A stretch of 58,773 bases of DNA from Aurantimonas sp. 22II-16-19i (lineage in GTDB: Bacteria; Pseudomonadota; Alphaproteobacteria; Rhizobiales; Rhizobiaceae). Position 1 is the first letter of the stretch. Each line of letters begins with the position of its first letter. Positions 52,250-58,773 of the stretch are shown here, in pieces. Position numbers and translations under genes: made by a program. The DNA lies in the NCBI RefSeq assembly GCF_002088275.1, contig NZ_AQQS01000036.1, forward strand, positions 1 through 58,773, given 5' to 3'. A model generated the notes under the pieces. The model did not search any database. It was given only the letters and a program-made list of their open reading frames with translations, and was not told the DNA's origin.

Positions 52250-53526
52250 GCGAGCAGTCCGAAGCCGGTCACATGGAGAGACAGGAGATCATCATCGTCC
52301 GCCGCCGCGGGCATGGTGACGACGGCCATCATGGCGGCGCCTGGAAGATCGCCTTCGCCGACTTCATGACGGCGATGATGGCGTTCTTCCTGGTGATGTG
52401 GCTGACCAATTCGTCGGACAACGCCACCCGCAAGCAGGTCGCCCAGTACTTCAACCCGATCAAGCTCAACGACCCGTCGCCGGCGACCCGCGGCATCAAG
52501 CAGAAGGACGACGGCGCCGACCGCAAGGCGGACACCAACGGCGAGAGCGACGCCGAGACCAACGGCGATCCGCGCGGCCGGCCGGTCGCCGGCGCCGAGA
52601 CCGGCGGCGAGGAGAAGTCGATCTTCCGCGACCCCTATTCGGTGCTGGCCGAGATCGTCTCCGAAAGCAGCAAGAACGGCGAGGGCGAGCTGACCGGCAA
52701 GCCCGACGGCTCCGGCCTCCCGGGGCTGAACGGCGGCGAAGCGTACCGCGATCCGTTCGATCCCGACTCCTGGCAGCTGTCGCCGAACATGATGGAGAGC
52801 GGCGGCCGGCTGGACGAGGTCCCGCCGATCGACTTCCGCACCGCCGTCCTGCCGCCCGAGGATCCGATGAGCGACCCCGAGAAGGGGCGCAAGGGCGAAG
52901 GCATCGACGAGCCGGGCAAATCGACGGCCGAGGGCGACCAGGCCGACAAGACCGGCTTCAGGCAGGCCGGCGACGACAAGGGCGCGGCCTCGGGGCCGGG
53001 CGCCGATCCGAAGGCCAAGGACGCCGGGGGAAAGGACGCCGGCAAGGGCGACAAGGCCGAGCCGGGCGAAGCCGAGACGCTGAAGGCCGAGATCGGCGCC
53101 GAGCTCGCCAAGCTGGGCGACCGCGTGCCGGCGCAGGTCGAGGTCGTCGAGGGCGAGGGCGGGGTGACCATCTCGCTCGCCGACGACGCCTCGGGCGGCA
53201 TGTTCCCCCTCGGTTCGGCCAAGCCGACCGCCGACGCCATCCGCATGATGGAGACGATCGCCGCGGTGCTGTCGAAGCGGGCGGGCACGATCACCATCCG
53301 TGGCCACACCGATTCGCGCCCCTACAGCAGCGGCGAATACGACAACTGGCGCCTGTCCACCTCGCGGGCCCACATGGCCTATTACATGCTTGCGCGCGGC
53401 GGCCTCGACGAAAGCCGCGTCAAGGCCATCGAGGGCTTCGCCGACCGCGAGCCGAAGGATCCCGCCAATCCGGAGGCGGCGATCAACCGGCGGATCGAAA
53501 TCTTCCTCACCGAGCCGCAGGCGTGA
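52246..53526 (+). CDS. motB: Flagellar stator protein MotB
   Basis: MotB anchors the stator to peptidoglycan and carries the proton-binding residue. The single membrane helix contains the essential aspartate (D39 in AFADFMTAMMAFFLVMWL). A long acidic, Gly/Asp/Lys-rich linker (about 85-285) precedes the OmpA-type peptidoglycan-binding domain (IRGHTDSRPYSSGEYDNWRL and ADREPKDPANPEAAINRRIE). The GTG at 52246 overlaps the previous stop (GTGA); an ATG nine codons later is the alternative. The long linker is typical of rhizobial MotB, which partners with MotC. motA is not in the window. Confidence 0.96.
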   Translation: MSEQSEAGHMERQEIIIVRRRGHGDDGHHGGAWKIAFADFMTAMMAFFLVMWLTNSSDNATRKQVAQYFNPIKLNDPSPATRGIKQKDDGADRKADTNGESDAETNGDPRGRPVAGAETGGEEKSIFRDPYSVLAEIVSESSKNGEGELTGKPDGSGLPGLNGGEAYRDPFDPDSWQLSPNMMESGGRLDEVPPIDFRTAVLPPEDPMSDPEKGRKGEGIDEPGKSTAEGDQADKTGFRQAGDDKGAASGPGADPKAKDAGGKDAGKGDKAEPGEAETLKAEIGAELAKLGDRVPAQVEVVEGEGGVTISLADDASGGMFPLGSAKPTADAIRMMETIAAVLSKRAGTITIRGHTDSRPYSSGEYDNWRLSTSRAHMAYYMLARGGLDESRVKAIEGFADREPKDPANPEAAINRRIEIFLTEPQA

Positions 53527-55094
53527 TGCGCGCACGAACCGATCATCTGGCCGGAGCGATGGCGCTCGCCGCGCTGCTTCTGGCCGGCTCCGCCCGGGCC
53601 GAGGACGCGCCCGACGCCGCCGCGACGACCGCCGCCGAACAGGTGCGCCAGGCCGGCGAGGCGGCGCGTCGCGGCGATCCGCTGCTCGCGGGGGAGGCGG
53701 CCGGCGAAGCCGCACCGGCTGCAGCGGGCCATGGCGGCGAAGACCATGCCGACGGCGACGCCCATCCCGCCGAGGCTGCGGCCGGTGGCGAGACAGGTCA
53801 TGGCGAGGCCGGCACGACGCAGGCGGACGCCGAGGCGGGACATGGGGAATCGGGGCCGGCCGAGGCCGATCCAGCCCATGGCGAGGCCGAGGCGGGACAT
53901 GGTGAGACGGCACCCGGCGAAGCCGATGCCCATGGCGACGGAACCGATGCCGCACACGGCGAGGCGGCCGAACATCACGAGCCGGCGCCCAAGCGTGGCC
54001 CCCAGCCATACGAGGTGATCCGCTCGCTGCAGTTCCTGCAGGACCAGGCGGCGCGCGGCAACGCCTCGGCGAACCGCGTGCAGGCCCGTCTGCTGCAGTG
54101 GTACGGGCCGGCCTTCGAGCGGGCGAGCCAGGAGACCTGGAAGGACCCGCGCAACCAGCGGGCGGCGGCGCTGTTCGTGCTGAGCGGCGGGCCGCCTGCG
54201 GTGCTGCGCATGATTCTCGCCAAGAACGACTTCCCGCCGGACGTCAGGCCGCTGCTGGACGGGGCGCTCGCCTATGTCGAGAACCGCCAGAAGGAGGCCG
54301 AGACGCTGCTCTCGGCGCTGGACACGGCGACGATGGAGCCGGGGCTCGCCGCGCAGGTCAATCTCGCCGTCGCCCAGATGCAGGAGAAGGCGGCGCCGGA
54401 CAAGGCGCTGGAACGGCTGCGCCGGGTGATGCTCGACGCCTCCGGCACGCTTTTGGAGGAAGCCGCGCTGCGCCTCGGCATGGTGCTGGCCGAACAGCTC
54501 GGCGAACATGCCCGGGCCGACGACTATGCGCGGCTCTATTTCGCCCGCTACGCATCGTCGATCTATGCCGGCAACTTTCGCGCGAGGTTCACGGCGCTTT
54601 ATGTGGCGCGGCCGTTCGACCAGGCGGCAGAAACCGTGGAACTGGTCGAGGATGCGGTGGCACGGATCTCGCTGGTCGACCAGGTCAACATCTATCTGTC
54701 GATCGGGCGCCGGGCGCTCGTCGCCGGCAACATGAAGCTCGCAGGGCTGGCAGGAGCAAGGGTGCTCGACGTTCGCAATCTCAGCCAGGCCGCACGGCAG
54801 CGGGCGCTCCTCTACGTCGCCGCCTCGACCCTGACCGAGCGCGACACGTCGGAGACGCTGGCCTCGCTCGAGGCGATCGACCGGGAAATCCTCCACCCGG
54901 CCGACCGCAAGCTCTTCGACGCCGCGATGGGGGTGCTGGGCGAGATCCGCAAGCCGCTGATGGCGGCGGCCGAACCCGACCCGGCCAACCCGACCGAACC
55001 CACGTCGGCGGCAGCCCTCGATTCCTCGGTGGTCGATCGGGCGACGAAACTTCTCGATGCCGTGCGCAGCGACCTGGAAGGCATGGACAAATGA
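53526..55094 (+). CDS. motC: MotC, periplasmic stator partner
   Basis: MotC is specific to rhizobia-like alphaproteobacteria and binds MotB in the periplasm. The 522-residue protein has a signal peptide (MRARTDHLAGAMALAALLLA to ARA). A low-complexity segment (about 60-155) is full of AGHGE and HGEA repeats. The MotC domain follows (PQPYEVIRSLQFLQDQAARG, then SANRVQARLL and GRRALVAGNMKLAGLAGARV). The ATG overlaps the motB stop (TGATG). The His/Glu/Gly-rich repeat is unusual in length. Confidence 0.93.
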   Translation: MRARTDHLAGAMALAALLLAGSARAEDAPDAAATTAAEQVRQAGEAARRGDPLLAGEAAGEAAPAAAGHGGEDHADGDAHPAEAAAGGETGHGEAGTTQADAEAGHGESGPAEADPAHGEAEAGHGETAPGEADAHGDGTDAAHGEAAEHHEPAPKRGPQPYEVIRSLQFLQDQAARGNASANRVQARLLQWYGPAFERASQETWKDPRNQRAAALFVLSGGPPAVLRMILAKNDFPPDVRPLLDGALAYVENRQKEAETLLSALDTATMEPGLAAQVNLAVAQMQEKAAPDKALERLRRVMLDASGTLLEEAALRLGMVLAEQLGEHARADDYARLYFARYASSIYAGNFRARFTALYVARPFDQAAETVELVEDAVARISLVDQVNIYLSIGRRALVAGNMKLAGLAGARVLDVRNLSQAARQRALLYVAASTLTERDTSETLASLEAIDREILHPADRKLFDAAMGVLGEIRKPLMAAAEPDPANPTEPTSAAALDSSVVDRATKLLDAVRSDLEGMDK

Positions 55095-58000
55095 CGATTG
55101 CAGGGCGGGTTCAGGCAGAGGCGACGGCGGTGGCCGGCAATCGCGCGACGACGCGCGGCACCGGCAGTGGCGACGGCGAGGAGTTCTTCGCGGCCATGCG
55201 CGAAGCCGGAGCCTCGCGCGACAGCGGGAACGCCGCCTCCGCCAAGCGATCGGCGGACCACGCCGGCAGGACCGGCAGCGGAGCCAGGGACGCCGTCAAG
55301 GAGCGGGCATCGGGAGCGAAGGACACGGACGACCTGACCGACATCGTCGCCAGCGTCGCCGAGGCGGAAGACGAGAGCGCGGCGAAGGCGGGCTCGGCCG
55401 ACGACGCGGCTGCGACGAAGCGCCGGGCGCAGACCCGCAGCGCGGGCCAGGCACAGACGCCGGGCAAGGTGCGGACCGTCGGCGATGCCGTCGACACTTC
55501 CGGCGAAGGCGATGCGGCGGCTTCGGCCAAGGGTGCCGATGGCGCCAAGGGCACGGATGGCGCCGAGGGCGCGGTGCAGGGCGACGACCGCGCGTCGATG
55601 CGCGCCGAGGGCCGCAAGGGCCGGGCGGCGGCGCCGCAGCCGGCCGCGACCGCCGGCCGGACTGCCGATACCGCGCAGGCCGCCGGGACCGCCGGCGACG
55701 CAGCCGTTCCTGCCGATGCCGCCATCGAGCGGACGGACCGCAACGCGCGCCCGGGCGCGGGCGATGCGGCCCCGGCCATCGATTCCAGCGGTCGGCGTCG
55801 CCCGGCGCTGCATGCGCCCGCCGCTGCCGTCGCCACGGCCGATCCCGAACTGACCCGGCTGCGCCTCCTGCAGGCGGGCGTCGGCGTCGAGAACCCGACG
55901 GTCGGGCTGCAGCTTTCGGCCGAACAGACCGCCAGGCGGCTCGGCCTCCTGCTGCCCGGCGAGACGAACATGGCGGGGCAGAAGGACGTGGCGCCGACGC
56001 CCCCGCGCAGCGGCCGCACCATCGTGACCGTCGGCCGGGGGGAACTCGTCGCCGAGCGCTCGCAGGAAGAGGAGCGGGTCATCGAAGCGGCGAAGGCCGC
56101 CACGACATCGCCCGCGCCGCTGTCGCCCGAGGCCAAGCTCGCGGCGATCCTCGGCGGCTTCGGCCTCGAGAGCCGGATCTTCGCCGCGGCGGATACCGCA
56201 CCGAATGCGGATGGCGGGGCGAGAGCCGCGGCGACCTCCGATGCGGCGCAGCCCGCGCACGAGCAGGTCGCGCGCGATCCCGGCATCATGACTTCCGCGG
56301 CGCCGGCGGCGCTGCGCGCAGGCATAAGCGCAGGCACGGGCCCAGGCACTGGCCCGGGCACAGGCGCCGCTTCGGGCGAGGCTGCCGGCGGGCCGTCCAG
56401 CGCTGCGGGCACGGCTCAGCCCGGCGCCACCGCCTCGACATCTGAAGAGGCCCTGCCGGCCGGGGCGGCGAAGGCTCCGCCGGCGGTCGAGACTCGCCCC
56501 ACCTTCGTCGTTCCGTCCCGCAATGCCGGCGACCTTACCGACAAGCTGGCCTCCCGGATCGCGGCTGCCGGCGGAACCGGCGAGGCGGCAGGATCGGTGC
56601 ACACCGACAGCGCCGACCGCGTCGATGCGGCGGTGTTGCGCCGCGCGCCCCGGCAGGCGGCCTCGACATCGACGCTCGGAGCGAAGGTCGACCTCGTGTC
56701 CATGCGCACCGATTTCGAGCCGGCGACCCGCCGCGCCGAACGCCAGGCCACCGTCGACGCGCCCGCACGCGCCTCCGGCGCCGCAGCCCCGGCGCAGCCC
56801 GATACCACGAGCCGCGTGATGGCGGCGGCCTCTGCCATCGTCGACGCTCCTGCGACGAGCCGGCGCCCGACCGTCGAAGCGGCCGTTGCCGCGCCGGTCG
56901 CACCTTCGGCGCCGAGCACCGTTCCGGCGGCGCGCGAGCCGGGCGTCACTGCTCCCGCCGTCTCTGCGCCTGCCGTTGCCGCACCCGTTGCCGCCGCGCC
57001 CGTCGATGTCGCACCCGTCGCGGCTGCGCCGGGCGTCACTGCTTCCGCCGTCTCTGCGCCTGCCGTTGTCGCACCCGTCGCCGCTGCGCCCGTCGTTTCT
57101 GCGCCGGTCGTCGCAGCCGCTGGTCTGCCGGCGGCCCAGGGCCTTGCCGGACGAACCACTGCCGTGTCCCAGCCGGCCGGCACCCGAGAGCCGCGCGCCG
57201 TTCCGGCGAGCGCCCGGGAAAGCGCATCCGCCCCGGCCGCGGCAAAGGCCGCCGCATTCGCCATGCCGAAGGCGGCGGTGCCACCGGCGGCCGGGCAACA
57301 GACCGGCACGGGCGCCGTCGAGCGTCCCGCCGCGCGGCCAGCCGCAGCATCCGGCGCGAGCGCCCGAACCGATACGCTCCCGCAGGACAGGGGTCCCGCG
57401 CCGGCACGGGGCGAGGCCGCGGCTGCCACCGCGACGGCGACCGAGCCGCTGGCAGGTGCCGATCGATCCGGCGGTGATCGATCCGGCGCGGCGAAGGCCG
57501 GCGAGCGGAGCATCACCGCCGCCGCGAACGGTCAGCCAGCGCCGGTGACGCGCGATGGCGCGGATCAGCCGGCGGCGACGAATGCGATGTCTCGGACGGC
57601 CGCACCGGCGCCGCAGGCGGCGTCGCCCGCGACAGCTGCTTCTCCGCAGGTGACGTCGCCTGCCCCATCCGCGTCCCTGCCGGCGCCGGACGGCGCGGCA
57701 GGCCCGTCGGCCTCGCCCGCTCCTGGACCGGCGACTGCCGGCATGTCCGTTCCGGCGAACTCATCGCCGCCGGTCGGCGAGGTCGCGCCGAAGCTGTCGA
57801 TGCCGATCGCGGGCCACGATGCCGCGGGCGCGGGCCGTGCGTCGGCCGTGGCCGCGCCGAGCGATCGTTCGGCCCCGGCCGCCCGGCAGGAGGCGGCTCC
57901 GGCGTCCCGCGGGACGGCCGCGAATTCCGATTCCGCCGCTGCTTCGCCGGCGGGCGTGTCCCGGGCACCGCAGCAGGCCGAACCCCGGCATGAACAGCCG

Positions 58001-58773
58001 AAGGCTATCCCCGGCCAGGGCATGAGCGAGACCAAGAGCCCGGCCGGGCCCGCCCCGACCGCGAACGTGGCGACGGGCACCGCGGCGCCAACGGCACCGA
58101 CCGCGCCGACCCAACGCGCGACCGGCCATGATGCCGGCGCGGTATCGGGCCGTGCGCCGGCCATGGCTGCCGCGAGCGAACGTCCGGTTCCCGCCGGACG
58201 ACAGGATACGGCCGCGGCAACCCATGACGCCCCCGCAAGGGCCGAGCCCGCCACCGGTGCCTCGCCTGCCGGCCCGTCCCGGCAACCCCAGCAAGCCGGC
58301 CCGCGTGACGGCGGTGCCGATGCTCCTCGAGGCAAGGGCCTGAACGAAGCGGAGAACGCGGCAGGCGCCGCCCATGCGTCGAACGCGCCGTCAGGGACGG
58401 CGCAGGCGGCAGCCGCGACGCGTGACGACCGCGCCGAGGCGGGACCGCTCACCGGCAACGCCAAGACGGCGGCGGCTGCGAGCGCGCGAGCGGTCTCCGC
58501 CGCGAGCCAGGACGCGGCACCGGTGTCGCGCGAGACATCCGCAAGCACCGCGCCAAGGGCCGAGGCTCCGCCGGCGAGCGCCATCCGCGCGACGCCACAG
58601 TCCGACGACCGCGGCGCCAGCGCCTCCCATGGGCAGGGCTCCCGGGGCCAAGGCCAGAGCCAGGGCATAAGCGAGGCGAAGGGCCCGGCCCAGAGCCAGG
58701 TACAGGGCTCGGCGCAGGCGTCCGGGCCGGCGAACGCGAAGGCGCCAGCCGAGAAGCCCACCGCCGCTGCGGC
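55091..58773 (+). CDS. Giant FliK/MotD-type flagellar hook-length protein (3' end missing)
   Basis: The frame starts at an ATG overlapping the motC stop (ATGA) and stays open to the window edge, at least 1227 codons. It lies where motD/fliK follows motC in rhizobia. It encodes a soluble, Ala/Pro/Gly/Thr-rich chain with almost no hydrophobic core. A short more ordered part (about residues 255-375, with TRLRLLQAGVGVENPTVGLQ) sits in the first third. Hook-length proteins act as rulers with a C-terminal switch domain; that domain must lie beyond the window. Rhizobial relatives are usually about 400-600 residues, so this one is greatly expanded. Identity is from position and composition. Confidence 0.7.
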   Translation, partial: MTIAGRVQAEATAVAGNRATTRGTGSGDGEEFFAAMREAGASRDSGNAASAKRSADHAGRTGSGARDAVKERASGAKDTDDLTDIVASVAEAEDESAAKAGSADDAAATKRRAQTRSAGQAQTPGKVRTVGDAVDTSGEGDAAASAKGADGAKGTDGAEGAVQGDDRASMRAEGRKGRAAAPQPAATAGRTADTAQAAGTAGDAAVPADAAIERTDRNARPGAGDAAPAIDSSGRRRPALHAPAAAVATADPELTRLRLLQAGVGVENPTVGLQLSAEQTARRLGLLLPGETNMAGQKDVAPTPPRSGRTIVTVGRGELVAERSQEEERVIEAAKAATTSPAPLSPEAKLAAILGGFGLESRIFAAADTAPNADGGARAAATSDAAQPAHEQVARDPGIMTSAAPAALRAGISAGTGPGTGPGTGAASGEAAGGPSSAAGTAQPGATASTSEEALPAGAAKAPPAVETRPTFVVPSRNAGDLTDKLASRIAAAGGTGEAAGSVHTDSADRVDAAVLRRAPRQAASTSTLGAKVDLVSMRTDFEPATRRAERQATVDAPARASGAAAPAQPDTTSRVMAAASAIVDAPATSRRPTVEAAVAAPVAPSAPSTVPAAREPGVTAPAVSAPAVAAPVAAAPVDVAPVAAAPGVTASAVSAPAVVAPVAAAPVVSAPVVAAAGLPAAQGLAGRTTAVSQPAGTREPRAVPASARESASAPAAAKAAAFAMPKAAVPPAAGQQTGTGAVERPAARPAAASGASARTDTLPQDRGPAPARGEAAAATATATEPLAGADRSGGDRSGAAKAGERSITAAANGQPAPVTRDGADQPAATNAMSRTAAPAPQAASPATAASPQVTSPAPSASLPAPDGAAGPSASPAPGPATAGMSVPANSSPPVGEVAPKLSMPIAGHDAAGAGRASAVAAPSDRSAPAARQEAAPASRGTAANSDSAAASPAGVSRAPQQAEPRHEQPKAIPGQGMSETKSPAGPAPTANVATGTAAPTAPTAPTQRATGHDAGAVSGRAPAMAAASERPVPAGRQDTAAATHDAPARAEPATGASPAGPSRQPQQAGPRDGGADAPRGKGLNEAENAAGAAHASNAPSGTAQAAAATRDDRAEAGPLTGNAKTAAAASARAVSAASQDAAPVSRETSASTAPRAEAPPASAIRATPQSDDRGASASHGQGSRGQGQSQGISEAKGPAQSQVQGSAQASGPANAKAPAEKPTAAA
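56938..57115 (+). repeat. Ala/Pro/Val codon repeats in the giant fliK-like gene
   Basis: Two copies of a block encoding PGVTAPAVSAPAVAAPVAAA-like sequence begin near 56940 and 57027, followed by shorter APV(V/A)A units. The two copies are about 90% alike by eye. They are the clearest short-period expansion in the gene. Confidence 0.8.
57812..58700 (+). repeat. Three degenerate ~105-residue repeats in the giant fliK-like gene
   Basis: Units start near 57812, 58123 and 58453. Shared landmarks in order are GHDA (weak in the third), GRA-SAVAA, R-PAARQ or QDAA, SPAG-SRAPQQAEPR and GQGMSE-K-PAGPA. Spacing is about 311 and 330 bases. The repeats suggest the ruler region grew by duplication. Confidence 0.65.

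Noticed and set aside
54812..57298. 828-codon Arg/Gly-rich antisense frame over motC and the fliK-like gene
   Set aside because: It results from GC-rich alanine/proline codons read backwards; the sense frame is coupled to motC by ATGA and stays open to the edge.

Overview
The window is GC-rich (about 70% by eye) chromosomal DNA from an alphaproteobacterium, most likely of the Hyphomicrobiales (Rhizobiales). The evidence is the HDAC-like/xseB/dxs run, the bioY-bioM-bioN biotin transporter, the colinear 6S RNA/5-FCL/ymdB/yebC/ruvC genes, the MotB-MotC-FliK(MotD) flagellar operon, and typical rhizobial intergenic palindromes. An Aurantimonadaceae-like host is possible, but I cannot fix the genus.

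Layout. 1-2.8 kb: repeat-rich DNA with a decayed HigB toxin and intact HigA antitoxin, a DUF2283 protein, a GIY-YIG protein and four tandem ~197-211 bp repeat units. 2.8-5.3 kb: lepA and ruvC. 5.4-10.9 kb: a Uma2 nuclease-like gene, then an AT-richer, tightly overlapping three-gene operon (large ATPase/sensor, stand-alone receiver, receiver fused to a nucleosidase). That operon matches the layout of the Detocs antiphage two-component systems. 11.1-28.4 kb: yebC, polysaccharide pyruvyl transferase and sulfotransferase, GFA protein, BLUF photoreceptor, TPR protein, MBL-fold protein, MFS pump, SNase-like nuclease, YqiJ/flotillin pair, secreted carbonic anhydrase, TerC, YmdB, GST, CAP lipoprotein, 5-FCL, 6S RNA and msrB. 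28.5-41.4 kb: diguanylate cyclase, GGCT-like protein, dxs, xseB, HDAC-like amidohydrolase, aroC, DUF1344, an SsuABC/TauABC-type transporter, bioYMN and DUF1223. 41.5-44.8 kb: a second accessory patch (unknown Cys-motif protein, ParD with a truncated ParE, Crp/Fnr regulator, DUF6894). 44.8-49 kb: DUF305, rlmN, a K+ channel with a zinc ribbon, a SelT/W/H-like protein and an unknown overlapping pair. 49.7 kb to the end: the flagellar operon fliF, fliH-like, motB, motC and a giant fliK/motD that runs off the window.

How it fits together. Housekeeping genes for recombination (ruvC), translation (lepA, rlmN), isoprenoid and aromatic synthesis (dxs, aroC) and folate (5-FCL) form the backbone. 6S RNA, 5-FCL, ymdB, yebC and ruvC lie in the same order on the minus strand but are pushed apart by cargo. 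The most interesting cargo is the Detocs-like operon between yebC and ruvC. Signalling from the large protein through receivers would switch on a nucleosidase predicted to attack adenine nucleotides. The flagellar block is closed by an unusually long Ala/Pro-rich hook-length protein with internal repeats.
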